DNA of 64,000 nucleotides from Staphylococcus delphini. Its GTDB lineage: Bacteria; Bacillota; Bacilli; Staphylococcales; Staphylococcaceae. The notes beneath the pieces were generated by a model, which was not told the DNA's origin, ran no database searches, and was given only the letters and a program-made list of their open reading frames with translations. Made by a program: the position numbers and the translations under genes. The stretch covers positions 2,604,001 to 2,668,000 of the forward strand of contig NZ_LR134263.1 in assembly GCF_900636325.1 (NCBI RefSeq), in the 5' to 3' direction. Positions 34,035 to 44,730 of this stretch are shown one piece after another. Position 1 is the first letter of the stretch. Every line of letters starts with the position of its first letter.

Positions 34035-35360
34035 ATGGAACTGCATACACCTAAAGGCACGATTCATGGTGAACGTCATACTGATTATGAAGTATTTAAA
34101 GGGATTCCTTATGCGCAACCACCTATTGGGGCATTACGTTTTAAACATGCGCAACTGTTGTCAACGTGGCCAGAAGATTTTCAAGCGACTTCATTTGGAC
34201 CTGTCCCGATTCAGCCACCGAATTCATTAGAGTCCTTTTTTGATACACACGTGCAAGACTACCCGCAGAGTGAAGACTGTCTCACTTTAAATATTTGGCG
34301 TCCTGCAACACCCTCTCACCAACCATTGCCTGTCATTGTATTCATATATGGAGGCAGTTTTGTGAATGGTCATAGCGCACAAGCGTTGTATCATCCTCAT
34401 GAAATCGTCAAGCGCGAATCCGTCATCGTCGTTACGTTGAATTACCGTTTAGGTGCACTCGGTTTCTTAGACTGGTCTACAATCAATCCGGAGTGGGATG
34501 CGAATAATGGCTTGTCAGATCAAATGTGTGCACTACAATGGATACGTGAAAATATCGTACATTTTGGTGGAAACCCGGAGCACCTCACCTTAATGGGTCA
34601 ATCCGCGGGTGCAATGAGCGTTGCGGCCATGTTGCGTATGCCTACAGTGCGGCCTTGGATTAAAAATGCTGTCATGTTAAGCGGGATTTTGCATTTGGAA
34701 TCTCCTCACGTCGCATCCGATAAAGCAGACGCCTTTACAGCATTAAAAGCCAAACACTATCCGTCCACACCTTGGCATGAACTCGATGCACAAGGGATAT
34801 TAGCGTTAATGGCGAGACACCAAATGCAGTATGGCCCATCAAAAGGCTTAGAATTGTTATACCAACCAGTTGCCACAGCTAATATCGAACGAGACTATCG
34901 CCATGTCAATGTCCCCGTATTATTAGGTCACACGACAGCTGAGGGGGACATTTATATTAAAAACGAACAAAAAAAATTAGCCCCGCGGCAATTTCAACGT
35001 GTCATTCAACGCTTAGGCGGGCCCGTGCCACCGCTAGAGCACATCGAAACTGCCCAACAACAGCGTGACCTGATTACGAATTGGCATTTCAAAGCACCGT
35101 TTCAACAACTGTATCAAGCATTGTCAGCAGTGACGCCGACTTGGCAAGCGACTTTCAATTGGTCTCGTGGCGATCATCCAGACTATGCCTCGGCGTATCA
35201 CATTTTAGATATGATTTTTTGGATGGGCCGTCTCGACATTTTAGCAGCACACGGTTTGGAAGTAACTGCACGAGAGACCGAACTACGCGAACAAATGATT
35301 CATGATTTGTGTCATTTCGCTCAACATAGCACATTAGATGACGACCGCCTTTATGAATAA
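34035..35360 (+). CDS. Carboxylesterase type B (para-nitrobenzyl esterase family)
   Basis: A 441-residue cytoplasmic alpha/beta-hydrolase. The family N-terminus TPKGTIHGERHTDYEVFKGIPYAQPP, the EDCLTLNIW motif, the oxyanion region YGGSFVNG and the nucleophile elbow GQSAGA (Ser near residue 194) are visible. A plausible acid (TTAEGD) and the C-terminal histidine in SAYHILDMIFWMG complete the triad. Bacterial relatives are usually 450-490 residues, so it is slightly short but looks complete. The natural substrate is unknown. A GGGGAG sequence precedes the ATG. It converges on the NSS transporter gene. Confidence 0.88.
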   Translation: MELHTPKGTIHGERHTDYEVFKGIPYAQPPIGALRFKHAQLLSTWPEDFQATSFGPVPIQPPNSLESFFDTHVQDYPQSEDCLTLNIWRPATPSHQPLPVIVFIYGGSFVNGHSAQALYHPHEIVKRESVIVVTLNYRLGALGFLDWSTINPEWDANNGLSDQMCALQWIRENIVHFGGNPEHLTLMGQSAGAMSVAAMLRMPTVRPWIKNAVMLSGILHLESPHVASDKADAFTALKAKHYPSTPWHELDAQGILALMARHQMQYGPSKGLELLYQPVATANIERDYRHVNVPVLLGHTTAEGDIYIKNEQKKLAPRQFQRVIQRLGGPVPPLEHIETAQQQRDLITNWHFKAPFQQLYQALSAVTPTWQATFNWSRGDHPDYASAYHILDMIFWMGRLDILAAHGLEVTARETELREQMIHDLCHFAQHSTLDDDRLYE

Positions 35361-35377
35361 TGTGAGTGCCCAAAATA

Positions 35378-35430
35378 AAAAAGGAAGCGAATCGGGAACA
35401 ATTGGCGTTTTCCCAGTCACTTCCTCTTTA
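35378..35430. terminator. Bidirectional terminator, esterase and NSS transporter
   Basis: Stem AAAGGAAG(C)GA..GGGAA ... TTCCC..TCACTTCCTTT-like repeat flanked by AAAAAA and TTTATTTT, between two convergent genes. Confidence 0.65.
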
Positions 35431-35511
35431 TTTTGATGTGTGTTCAATCCATCCTTGGAGACCATCAAACATGCGTATAATTGAATTGAATCAACTTGAA
35501 TAGAACATTTC

Positions 35512-36840
35512 TTACACTAATTGCAAAATGAAAACCAATAAAATGACAACCGGTAAAATGTATCGAATGAACATGTACCATATCGAAAACAATTTCAGAG
35601 GATCCTTACCAAATCCTGTTTTCAAACGCACCTTTTCCATCGCATAGCCAATCGCTAGTGTTGAAGCTAAGGCGCCGACAGGTAATAAAATGTTTGAAAA
35701 AACAAAGTCCATATTATCAAAAATGGAACCGGCACCAAATTGGATGTGGCTGAGCGGTCCAAATGACAATGTAGCAGGTACACCGACGATGAAAACGCCT
35801 AAGCTGATTATAAAAGCCATCGTTGGACGTTTACGATTATCGTTGCGCGTTAAGTTCGACACGTTCAGCTCCAGTAGTGAAATGGAAGATGTCAGTGCCG
35901 CGAATAAAAAGAGCACTAAGAAAATCGCATAGAATAGCGTACCGAACTGCATCTTTTCAAAAACGAGTGGCAAAATGATAAACAATAAGCCAGGTCCTTC
36001 TTTCGCTTGGTAGCCAAACGTCTCTAATGCTGGAAAAATGGCAAGCCCTGCTAAAATCGCAATGGCAATATTCATGATTAAAATCGTCACTGCGGATGTT
36101 TTAATCGGCATGTCTGTTGAAGCGTAACTCGCATACGTCATCATCCCTGTTGTCCCAAGTGATAGCGCAAAAAAGGACTGTCCTAAGGCGAATAACATCG
36201 ATTCCATATTGATTTCAGAGACACGGGGTTGAAATAAGAAACGCACCCCTTCCATCGCCCCATCCAACGATAATGTTTTCACTACGATGATGATTAAAAA
36301 GACTAATAGTAATGGCATCATTAATTTCGACGCTTTTTCCAACCCTTGTTGTACGCCACGCATGACGATACCACATGTTAATGCAATAAAAATCGCCTGC
36401 CCTGTAACGACATAGAGCGGTTGACTAATCATATCTTGAAATTGCAAATCATGAAGCTGTGTCGGCACAATGTGGAACAATTGCGCAAGAACAAAACCGA
36501 GATAGACGATAATCCAACCGCCAATCACACTGTAAAAACTAAACAACACAAACACCGCTAAATTACCGATCCAAGCGATACCGTTTAACCATTTGCGCCC
36601 TGTTAATTGACCAAATATTTCTGTTGTATACGTGCGACCGAGTTGACCGACCGCAAATTCCATAATGAGTAGTGGCAAGCCTACTAAAATCGTGAAAGCT
36701 AAAAACATGAATAAAAATGCGCCACCACCGAACATCCCCGCCATGTATGGGAATTTCCATAGTGCACCTAGACCAATCGCAGAACCGGCACTCGCTAAAA
36801 TAAAGCCGGTTGACGATTTCCATTGTGACCGTTGCGACAA
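35512..36840 (-). CDS. Sodium-dependent transporter, NSS/SNF family
   Basis: A 442-residue membrane protein with about eleven segments, the usual number for short bacterial NSS members. The N-terminal signature GFILASAGSAIGLGALWKFPY (TM1, sodium and substrate site) is followed by GGGAFL (TM2). It belongs with LeuT/MhsT-type amino-acid:Na+ symporters; the substrate cannot be read from sequence. It stands alone. Confidence 0.88.
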   Translation of the reverse strand: MSQRSQWKSSTGFILASAGSAIGLGALWKFPYMAGMFGGGAFLFMFLAFTILVGLPLLIMEFAVGQLGRTYTTEIFGQLTGRKWLNGIAWIGNLAVFVLFSFYSVIGGWIIVYLGFVLAQLFHIVPTQLHDLQFQDMISQPLYVVTGQAIFIALTCGIVMRGVQQGLEKASKLMMPLLLVFLIIIVVKTLSLDGAMEGVRFLFQPRVSEINMESMLFALGQSFFALSLGTTGMMTYASYASTDMPIKTSAVTILIMNIAIAILAGLAIFPALETFGYQAKEGPGLLFIILPLVFEKMQFGTLFYAIFLVLFLFAALTSSISLLELNVSNLTRNDNRKRPTMAFIISLGVFIVGVPATLSFGPLSHIQFGAGSIFDNMDFVFSNILLPVGALASTLAIGYAMEKVRLKTGFGKDPLKLFSIWYMFIRYILPVVILLVFILQLV

Positions 36841-37023
36841 AACCGTTCATCCTCTCTTTTTCTATGCTTTAATACGTTGAATCGTTTAAGTCATCTTGCA
36901 ATATAACACATTCATCAGTTGTCGACAATGAAAAAACACTTTTTTATAGTATTTCATCAAAAGTTTAGTATTGAAACGATGTTGTATTTTGTTATGATTA
37001 AGTTGTAAAAGAGGTGAGAAGTC

Positions 37024-37212
37024 ATGTCGCAAAAATTAAAAGAACGTATTTATTTAATTGCCATCATTGTGAGTACGCTATGTGTCTTGTCGTCTGTGCT
37101 GTTTGGTTTAAGTCCGACAATCACAGCAACCGTCACGTTTATTTCCATTATCGTCTTTGCGATTCTTTATTTTGTGGTGCCTAATAAACAACAGGACCGC
37201 AAATTAAGGTAG
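37024..37212 (+). CDS. Small two-TM membrane protein, 62 aa
   Basis: A 62-residue protein with two hydrophobic segments (about residues 10-30 and 34-52) and basic ends (MSQKLKER, NKQQDRKLR). GAGGTG lies 7 nt before the ATG, and TATGATTAAG-like promoter sequence lies just upstream. It is followed by a strong hairpin terminator. Function unknown. Confidence 0.65.
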   Translation: MSQKLKERIYLIAIIVSTLCVLSSVLFGLSPTITATVTFISIIVFAILYFVVPNKQQDRKLR

Positions 37213-37301
37213 CAAAATGAGGGGATGAGATAAGCCCAACACATCAATATCTATGTCCCATAATGGGTTGATTTTCAGTATCTTTATTTTTTTAAACACA
37301 C

Positions 37302-37340
37302 AGGAAGAGGCTGGGATACGTTATCCCCAACCTCTTTCCT
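37302..37340. terminator. GGCTGGGA-type terminator hairpin
   Basis: AGGAAGAGG-CTGGGATA-CG-TTATCCCCAA-CCTCTTTCCT, a long stem between the 62-aa gene (plus) and kdpE (minus). It probably terminates both and is part of a dispersed group of similar hairpins. Confidence 0.75.
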
Positions 37341-37402
37341 ACTCACTTATTTATGATTGAATGATTATAAAACAGTCAGAAACATTGTTTTTCAGCATAA
37401 CT

Positions 37403-38092
37403 TTATTGCCAATATTGCATTTGATAACCGATGCGAGGCCGCGTAATAATGAGTTGTTTCGACTCGGGATGGGCTTGTGTCAGTTTATTGCGCAACGACG
37501 TCATATGTACACGCAAGCTCGGCATTTCTGATTGGTTCACATAACCATAAATTGCTTTAAGTATCATATCATACGTAAGCACTTTACCTACGTGACGACA
37601 CAATAATTCTAATAAGGCAAATTCGTGTGGCGTCAGATTGAGCATTTGATCATCCATTTGGGCCGTTTTAGCTTGATACGACACGACTAATGGGCCATTT
37701 TCAAAGACAATTTCTTTTTGATTCTGCATATGCTCCAACCGTTGCACCACTCTAATACGTGCGCGTAATTCATCCACATTAAACGGTTTGGTCATGTAGT
37801 CATTCGCACCGTTATCCAATGCCTCCACAATGGTTTGTTCATCCAATCGTGCACTAATCACAATAATAGGAATATCGAAAGTTTGCCGTATCCTTTTAAT
37901 CAATTCTAAACCGTCGATATCGGGTAACCCTAAATCTAATAAAATGATGTCTGGTGCTTTAGAACGTATTTGAAAATCAGCGTCCTTTCCATTTGTCGCA
38001 GTGATGACTTCATAATAATCAAGGGTTAATGAGACATCGAGCAAATGGGTAATCGCCGCATCATCTTCTACCACTAATATTTTTGTATTCAC
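37403..38092 (-). CDS. kdpE: Response regulator KdpE
   Basis: A 229-residue OmpR-type response regulator. The receiver domain has acidic residues EDD near the start, the phospho-acceptor Asp in IILLDLGLPD (about residue 52), Ser/Thr in VISA and Lys in MTKPFN. It is followed by a winged-helix DNA-binding domain (LTPHEFALLELLCRHVGKVLT). The start codon is GTG, with GAGGAG 9 nt upstream. It follows kdpD by 13 nt and is divergent from kdpFABC, which it should control. Confidence 0.94.
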   Translation of the reverse strand: MNTKILVVEDDAAITHLLDVSLTLDYYEVITATNGKDADFQIRSKAPDIILLDLGLPDIDGLELIKRIRQTFDIPIIVISARLDEQTIVEALDNGANDYMTKPFNVDELRARIRVVQRLEHMQNQKEIVFENGPLVVSYQAKTAQMDDQMLNLTPHEFALLELLCRHVGKVLTYDMILKAIYGYVNQSEMPSLRVHMTSLRNKLTQAHPESKQLIITRPRIGYQMQYWQ

Positions 38093-38105
38093 GGCACTTC
38101 ACTCC

Positions 38106-40730
38106 TCAATTTGTATCTTTTTCAAAAGGTAAGTTGAAATAAAATATACTCCCATGTGGCTCATTTTGTCGATATTTTAACTGACTGTCATGTTTTTGTA
38201 GAATCGCTTGCACGAGATAAAGCCCGAGTCCCATACTATCTTTCTTATTGTCTTTGAAAAGTTGATGCTTCTCAAAAGGTTGGAAAATCGTCTGTTGCTC
38301 TTCATCCGACAATCCCGGTCCCTTATCGATTACCTCAAATAAAATGTGTGGTTCATGTTTACTGATTCTTAACATAATCGGTGTTTCAGGAGGCGTATGT
38401 TTTAACGCATTTTCAATCAAATTAAAAACCGCTTGTAAAATGAGCTTACTATCAATATTGACGAAGCACATCTCATGTAATGCTGACACTTTCACTTGCT
38501 TGTTGAGTCGTCTACGTTCAAGCACGGATTCGATTTCTTCAACTAATTCTTCAATGAGATACAATTGGCGGTTGAGCTTCATATTCGAATGCTCGAGTCT
38601 GGTAAGTGACAAAATATTGGAAACGAGCATGTGTAAATACTGGGCTTCGTCAAACGACCGCGAAACTAACTGCTGTTGTTCTGCGCGAGGCATTTCTTTC
38701 CCATTGAGCAATAAGACATCTAAGTATCCGATGATGGAGGTGAGTGGTGTGCGAATATCATGAGAAATGGAGCGTAAAAAGTGCGCACGTGCCACCTCCC
38801 GCTCAGCTCGTAACATCGACTCTCGTGTTTGACGAAGTAAGCTCAAGTTCTCTACAGCAAGCGACATTTCATTCAACATGGACTCTAAAATAGAATTGTC
38901 ATAGGAATCGATAATTTTCGCTTCAGAAAAGTGTATGGAAACAATCGCTTTGACCGGTTTTGTGCCGATCGGTATGAGCAAATAGTGAATACCTGGAAAC
39001 GTATCCGTCGTTGCCCCTGCACGCTTTTGATTTTTAATGATCCAACTTAGCGCTTGTTGATGGCGAGAATCATGAGTCTGTGGCCCTTCAGCCGGTATCG
39101 TGTTTGAAATTTTTTCATCTTCTACTAAATAAATCGTGACTTCTTGATTTAACAAATGTTGGATTTGATGTCTTGCATTCACCAATAAATCAGGAATCGT
39201 GTACGTTTGTTTAATTGAATCATTAAATTGCAACAAAATATCGGTCCGGTACAATTGATGTTTCGTGACGATGTACTGATGTTTAATTTGTTTTAACAAG
39301 CCACTCGTGACGATACTAACGATAATGCTGATCGTGAAAGTGATAGGATAGTCAAAGCGATAAACTTCAAACGTAAATCTTGGCACGGTAAAAAAGAAAT
39401 TAAATACTAACACGTTTAAAATCGCAGCGAAAAAGCCGATCAAATACGATTGTGTCCACATACTTAAAACGACAATCCCTAATAAAAACAACAGGAGAAT
39501 GATTGTATCTTGTTCTCCTTTGCCTGTGCTATAAATCCACAAGCCTAAAAGTACGCAAATCGCTTGAATCGCAATCATTTTAAAAATATCGACGGTCCAA
39601 CGCTTTTGTTGCATATGTTGCTGTTGTCGCTCAGGCTTTGCTTTCATTTGAATATGCTTAATCGGCACAATTTCAATTTTATAATGATGTTTTAAATCAA
39701 GTAATTGATCAATTAAAGGCCGCTTCAACCGTGTATGCCATTTGTCATTCATATGTTGACCGATAACGAGTTTCGTCACTTTCTGAGATTTACACCAATC
39801 ATCAAGCCCCGATGCAATTTGATTATCATATATCACTTTGACGGATGCCCCTAACGACTGCGCCAGCATTAAATTTTGGTGCACTTGACTATTATTTGCA
39901 TACTGTTTCCCTTCATGATCAAACACGTCAATATACACCGCTGTAAATTGAGCATGCTCACGATTTGCAATGCGACGTGCCTCTCGAATGACGGTTTCGT
40001 TGCTGATACTTCCACTGATAGCGACTGCGACATGCGGGGTAATATCTGCATTTTTCTTATAAAGTCGTTCTTTTTGGCTCATCATATCCGCGGCTGTTCT
40101 CAGTGTTAATTCTCGTAATTCAGTAAGGTTCTCGTATGTAAAAAAATGCGAAAATGCGGTATCAAGTCGTTCCTTTTTATACACCTTTCCTGCTTTAAGT
40201 CGGTTGATGAGTTGCTTTGGTGAAATATCAATGACCTCTATCGCATCACTCGACATAATGAATTGGTCAGGTACACGCTCTTTAATTTTGACCCCCGTCA
40301 GTAACGCCACTTGTTCACTCAAACTTTCGATGTGCTGAATATTTAATGTTGTATGGACATCAATGCCGTGGGAAAGTATTTCTTCAATATCCATGTACCT
40401 TTTTTCATGTCGCTCTTTTGAAATATTGGTATGCGCTAATTCATCGATGAGGACAACATCTGGGTCGTCTTCAATAATTTGATCGACATCTAAATATTGG
40501 AATGCGTGGCTGCCGTGATTTTTAGATTTTGTTTGAATGGCTGGCAATTGTTCAGCAAGGGCTTGGGTTTCTTTACGTTGATGTGGCTCAATATAACCAA
40601 TTTTAATATCCGCGCCTTCGTGATAAGCATCGATCGCATTGGATAACATTTCATAGGTTTTACCTACACCCGGAGAATAACCCAAATATATCGTTAATGA
40701 CCCTTTTTTTATCGTTGGATGACGCTCCAT
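38106..40730 (-). CDS. kdpD: Sensor histidine kinase KdpD
   Basis: An 874-residue membrane sensor. In order: the N-terminal KdpD domain with P-loop GYSPGVGKTYEML (about residues 18-30) and DELAHTN; a universal stress protein-like domain (about 230-355); four clustered membrane segments (about 380-480, DUF4118); and a GAF-like region. The kinase core has the H-box SISHDIRTPLTSIIGYLD (His near residue 655), N-box NLIENALKH and G-boxes DKGPGLSD and GLGLYL. KdpD responds to K+ limitation and, in S. aureus, to c-di-AMP through its USP domain. The ATG at 40730 has AGAGGTG upstream; a GTG three codons earlier falls within it. Confidence 0.95.
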   Translation of the reverse strand: MERHPTIKKGSLTIYLGYSPGVGKTYEMLSNAIDAYHEGADIKIGYIEPHQRKETQALAEQLPAIQTKSKNHGSHAFQYLDVDQIIEDDPDVVLIDELAHTNISKERHEKRYMDIEEILSHGIDVHTTLNIQHIESLSEQVALLTGVKIKERVPDQFIMSSDAIEVIDISPKQLINRLKAGKVYKKERLDTAFSHFFTYENLTELRELTLRTAADMMSQKERLYKKNADITPHVAVAISGSISNETVIREARRIANREHAQFTAVYIDVFDHEGKQYANNSQVHQNLMLAQSLGASVKVIYDNQIASGLDDWCKSQKVTKLVIGQHMNDKWHTRLKRPLIDQLLDLKHHYKIEIVPIKHIQMKAKPERQQQHMQQKRWTVDIFKMIAIQAICVLLGLWIYSTGKGEQDTIILLLFLLGIVVLSMWTQSYLIGFFAAILNVLVFNFFFTVPRFTFEVYRFDYPITFTISIIVSIVTSGLLKQIKHQYIVTKHQLYRTDILLQFNDSIKQTYTIPDLLVNARHQIQHLLNQEVTIYLVEDEKISNTIPAEGPQTHDSRHQQALSWIIKNQKRAGATTDTFPGIHYLLIPIGTKPVKAIVSIHFSEAKIIDSYDNSILESMLNEMSLAVENLSLLRQTRESMLRAEREVARAHFLRSISHDIRTPLTSIIGYLDVLLLNGKEMPRAEQQQLVSRSFDEAQYLHMLVSNILSLTRLEHSNMKLNRQLYLIEELVEEIESVLERRRLNKQVKVSALHEMCFVNIDSKLILQAVFNLIENALKHTPPETPIMLRISKHEPHILFEVIDKGPGLSDEEQQTIFQPFEKHQLFKDNKKDSMGLGLYLVQAILQKHDSQLKYRQNEPHGSIFYFNLPFEKDTN

Positions 40731-40801
40731 ATTTTTCACCTCTTCTCACTCATCATAAACTTCAAATCTTACATTTTCTATAAAAAATACGTTTTTATTT
40801 A

Positions 40802-40821
40802 TCTTAATAACTTCTTAATAA
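40802..40821. promoter_or_regulatory. Candidate KdpE operator upstream of kdpF
   Basis: Direct repeat TCTTAATAA at 40802-40810 and 40813-40821, one helical turn (11 bp) apart, about 40 nt upstream of a -10-like TATAAT (40862-40867). This suits an OmpR-type activator. The assignment is inferred from position and spacing. Confidence 0.45.
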
Positions 40822-40896
40822 AACGACGCAAATATTAATAATCCCCTTATAGAAATTTTTATATAATGATTTCGGCAATAAGGAGGAGGTCCAGAG

Positions 40897-40977
40897 ATGA
40901 TTAGCATATTAGGTTTGATCGTCATCGTATTAATCGGCTATTTAGTCTATGCCTTAATTTACAGTGAAAAGTTTTAA
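40897..40977 (+). CDS. kdpF: KdpF, small subunit of the K+-transporting ATPase
   Basis: A 26-residue hydrophobic peptide (begins MISILGLIVIVLIGYLVYAL) with a single membrane segment, between the divergent kdpD and kdpA. AGGAGGAGGT precedes the ATG. Size, position and sequence fit KdpF, which stabilises the KdpABC complex. It ends 25 nt before kdpA. Confidence 0.88.
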   Translation: MISILGLIVIVLIGYLVYALIYSEKF

Positions 40978-41002
40978 ATTTAGCTATTGATGGAGGGAAA
41001 AC

Positions 41003-42679
41003 ATGGAAATCGTTATCTTTTTAATCATCTTTTTTCTATGTGCATTTTTATTAAGTCGTTATTTATACAGTGTGGCATTATTAACACCTACCCCCGCGGA
41101 TAAAGTATTTTCAGGTGTTGAAAAAGGCATTTATAAAGTTTTAGGGACGCAATTAGAGCATATGTCGGGTAAGACGTACCTGAAACATTTTCTATTGTTT
41201 AATGGACTGATGGGCGCGTTGACGTTCGTACTGCTGCTCATTCAACAATGGCTCTTTTTAAATCCTAACCATAATTTAAATCAATCTGTGTCATTAGCAT
41301 TTAACACAGCCGTGTCGTTCTTAACGAATACGAACTTGCAACATTACGCTGGTGAATCCGGTCTAACCTATTTAACACAAATGATGGTCATCACTTATTT
41401 AATGTTTACGTCTAGCGCTTCAGGTTACGCGGTTTGTATTGCGATGTTGCGCCGTTTAACAGGAATGACAGATATTATCGGCAACTTTTATCAAGATATG
41501 GTGCGCTTTTTAGTGCGTGTTTCCATACCTTTGTCATTCATTGTAAGTCTCCTGTTAATCAGTCAAGGGACACCGCAAACTTTAAAAGGGAACTTAACGC
41601 TGCATACGATTACAGGAAAAGTTCAACATATCGCATATGGTCCTATGGCATCTTTAGAGTCCATTAAGCATATCGGTACGAATGGGGGTGGCTTTTTAGG
41701 CGCAAACTCTGCCACACCTTTTGAAAACCCGACTGTATGGTCTAACTATATTGAAATGTTGAGTATGATGTTAATTCCGGGTGCACTCGTCTTGCTATTT
41801 GGACGGATGTTGACTAAAAGCGGTAAACACATTCATGCGCATGCTTATGTCATCTTCGGAACCATGCTGCTCTTTTTCTTAGTGTGCTTTGTCATCGCAT
41901 TGATTGCAGAGTATAAAGGCAATATCGTGTTGTCTCATTTAGGCGTCATTGGCCCAAATATGGAAGGGAAAGAAGTCCGGTTTGGTCCGGGTCTGTCAGC
42001 GTTATTCACAACGATTACGACCGCATTTACGACCGGTACAGTCAATAATATGCATGACACACTTACCCCTCTTGGTGGTCTCGTGCCTATCGTGCTCATG
42101 ATGTTGAACGCCATTTTCGGTGGTGAAGGTGTCGGACTCATGAATATGCTCATTTACGTTTTATTAGCCGTCTTTATTTGTAGTTTGATGGTCGGCAAAA
42201 CACCACATTATTTAGGGATGAAAATAGAAGGTCGCGAAATGAAACTGATTGCGTTGACCTTTTTAATTCATCCGGTATTGATTTTAATCGCAACAGCTTT
42301 GGCATTTATCGTTCCAGGTGCGAGTGAGGCGATCACCAATCCTGCATTTCACGGTATTTCACAAGTACTTTACGAAATGAGCTCATCTGCAGCGAATAAT
42401 GGTTCTGGCTTTGAAGGTTTAAGCGATAATACAACATTTTGGAACGTTTCGACAGGTATTGTCATGTTGATTGCACGCTATGCCCCTATCATTTTACAAG
42501 TGATGATTGCTTCGAGTTTGGTGAATAAAAAGGCCTATCAAAAAAGTGATCAAACGATTGCGATCGACAAACCTTTCTTCGGGGTATCACTCACAATTTT
42601 CATTATTTTGTTGAGTGGTTTGACATTTTTACCTGTTCTATTACTTGGACCGATTGGCGAATTTTTATCATTAAAATAA
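41003..42679 (+). CDS. kdpA: Potassium-transporting ATPase subunit KdpA
   Basis: A 558-residue potassium-channel-like subunit of the high-affinity K+ pump with about ten membrane segments. The four pore-loop filters are represented by segments such as [36 protein letters not shown] and [12 protein letters not shown]. The length is normal. It is part of kdpFABC, with GGAGGG before the ATG. Confidence 0.96.
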   Translation: MEIVIFLIIFFLCAFLLSRYLYSVALLTPTPADKVFSGVEKGIYKVLGTQLEHMSGKTYLKHFLLFNGLMGALTFVLLLIQQWLFLNPNHNLNQSVSLAFNTAVSFLTNTNLQHYAGESGLTYLTQMMVITYLMFTSSASGYAVCIAMLRRLTGMTDIIGNFYQDMVRFLVRVSIPLSFIVSLLLISQGTPQTLKGNLTLHTITGKVQHIAYGPMASLESIKHIGTNGGGFLGANSATPFENPTVWSNYIEMLSMMLIPGALVLLFGRMLTKSGKHIHAHAYVIFGTMLLFFLVCFVIALIAEYKGNIVLSHLGVIGPNMEGKEVRFGPGLSALFTTITTAFTTGTVNNMHDTLTPLGGLVPIVLMMLNAIFGGEGVGLMNMLIYVLLAVFICSLMVGKTPHYLGMKIEGREMKLIALTFLIHPVLILIATALAFIVPGASEAITNPAFHGISQVLYEMSSSAANNGSGFEGLSDNTTFWNVSTGIVMLIARYAPIILQVMIASSLVNKKAYQKSDQTIAIDKPFFGVSLTIFIILLSGLTFLPVLLLGPIGEFLSLK

Positions 42680-42694
42680 AGGAGACTGTGTTCA

Positions 42695-44710
42695 ATGAAA
42701 CAATCATCTCATGTGGTGAATGGCGCGATTGTCAGACACGCCATCAAGGAGAGTTTTATTAAATTAAACCCTGTATCTCTCATTAAAAATCCCATTATGT
42801 TTGTCGTAGAGGTGGGGATGGTTTTAACGTTAATCATGACAATCGTGCCACAAATTTTTACAGATGACGCGATGTCACGACTTTATTTATTTACGATTTT
42901 CATCATTTTATTCTTTACCGTGCTATTCTCTAACTTTTCAGAAGCGATTGCAGAAGGACGCGGTAAAGCACAGGCGAACAGTCTTCGAGAAACAAAGTCT
43001 CATATGATTGCACGTCGCATAGTCAACGCTGAAGTATACGAAACGGTTGATGCGTCAGCTTTAAAACGAGGTGACCGTATTCTCGTAAAATCCGGTGAAA
43101 TGATTCCGTCAGACGGTACCATTATTAAAGGGATTGCAACAGTGGATGAATCTGCCATTACCGGAGAGTCTGCGCCAGTCATTAAAGAATCAGGTGGCGA
43201 TTTTTCAGGTGTTATTGGTGGAACAACCGTGACATCGGACTGGCTCATTATTGAAGTAAACAGTGAAGAAGGCGCGACATTTTTAGATAAAATGATTGCC
43301 CTCGTTGAAGGGGCCCAACGTAAAAAAACACCCAACGAAATTGCGCTGTTTACGTTGCTGATGACATTAACGATTATTTTTCTCGTTGTCATTTTAACGT
43401 TGTATCCCATTGCCCAATATTTAAATCTCAATGTCCCTATCGCAACATTGATTGCATTGACAGTTTGTTTAATTCCAACAACGATTGGAGGATTACTTTC
43501 TGCCATTGGGATAGCGGGTATGGACCGTGTTACACAATTTAACATTTTAGCGAAAAGTGGACGCGCGATTGAAACGTGTGGCGATGTCGATGTCTTAATT
43601 TTAGATAAAACCGGCACCATCACTTACGGTAATCGTTTAGCGGAAGCCTTACTGCCTGTTCGAGAGGAATGGTACGACAGATTACTCGTCGCAGCGTATG
43701 AAAGTTCCGTTGAAGATGATACACCTGAAGGCAAAAGTATCGTCACTTTAGCCAAACGTTCATCCGTACAGTTGCCAGAGGAGGTCAAAGGAGATTATCG
43801 CCCATTCAAAGCAGAAACACGTATGAGCGGGATGATTATTGGTGAACGCTCCGTCTTTAAAGGCGCACCTAATAGTATGTTGAAATATGTGAAACAACAA
43901 GGGGGCGTGATCCCTTCCAATATTGAAGCACTCGTCACTGAAGTGTCTAGTAAAGGCGGCACACCGTTAATTGTCGTCGAAAACCAAACGATTTTAGGCG
44001 TGATTTATTTAAAAGATGTCATTAAAGAAGGCTTAGTGGAACGTTTTCAAGAGTTGCGTCAAATGGGCATCGAAACAGTCATGTGTACCGGTGACAACGA
44101 ATTGACTGCCGCTACTATTGCGAAAGAAGCCAGTGTCGACCGTTTTATCGCCGAATGTAAACCGGAAGATAAAATCAAAGTCATTAGAGAAGAACAAGAA
44201 AAAGGCCACATTGTTGCGATGACAGGTGACGGAACGAATGACGCCCCTGCGCTTGCCCAAGCGAACGTCGGCCTAGCGATGAACTCAGGGACTTTAAGCG
44301 CAAAAGAAGCCGCAAACTTAATTGATTTAGATTCCAATCCAACGAAATTAATGGAAGTCGTCAAAATCGGAAAACAGCTACTCATGACGAGAGGCGCATT
44401 GACAACATTCAGTATTGCGAATGATATTGCCAAATATTTTGCTATTTTACCTGCCATGATGATGGTCACGATACCTGAAATGAGTCGCTTAAATATTATG
44501 CAGTTACATTCCCCTGAATCTGCCATTATTTCAGCGCTCATCTTTAATGCACTCATTATCGCATTGTTGATTCCTATTGCGATGAAAGGGGTGCGCATTA
44601 AAGGAGCATCGACTGAAACGATATTGATGAAAAATATGTTGGTCTATGGACTCGGCGGGATGATGATCCCTTTTATTGGCATTAAATTAATTGATCTTTT
44701 AATTCAATGA
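42695..44710 (+). CDS. kdpB: Potassium-transporting ATPase ATP-binding subunit KdpB
   Basis: A 671-residue P-type ATPase (type IA), which powers K+ uptake through KdpA. Visible are the actuator motif [11 protein letters not shown] (TGES), the phosphorylated Asp in LDKTGTIT (residue 304), the KGAPNSM nucleotide-domain motif, and the hinge motif [15 protein letters not shown]. It starts 15 nt after kdpA, and its stop is followed within 20 nt by the kdpC start. Confidence 0.97.
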   Translation: MKQSSHVVNGAIVRHAIKESFIKLNPVSLIKNPIMFVVEVGMVLTLIMTIVPQIFTDDAMSRLYLFTIFIILFFTVLFSNFSEAIAEGRGKAQANSLRETKSHMIARRIVNAEVYETVDASALKRGDRILVKSGEMIPSDGTIIKGIATVDESAITGESAPVIKESGGDFSGVIGGTTVTSDWLIIEVNSEEGATFLDKMIALVEGAQRKKTPNEIALFTLLMTLTIIFLVVILTLYPIAQYLNLNVPIATLIALTVCLIPTTIGGLLSAIGIAGMDRVTQFNILAKSGRAIETCGDVDVLILDKTGTITYGNRLAEALLPVREEWYDRLLVAAYESSVEDDTPEGKSIVTLAKRSSVQLPEEVKGDYRPFKAETRMSGMIIGERSVFKGAPNSMLKYVKQQGGVIPSNIEALVTEVSSKGGTPLIVVENQTILGVIYLKDVIKEGLVERFQELRQMGIETVMCTGDNELTAATIAKEASVDRFIAECKPEDKIKVIREEQEKGHIVAMTGDGTNDAPALAQANVGLAMNSGTLSAKEAANLIDLDSNPTKLMEVVKIGKQLLMTRGALTTFSIANDIAKYFAILPAMMMVTIPEMSRLNIMQLHSPESAIISALIFNALIIALLIPIAMKGVRIKGASTETILMKNMLVYGLGGMMIPFIGIKLIDLLIQ

Positions 44711-44730
44711 TGGCTATAGGAGGATGTAGT

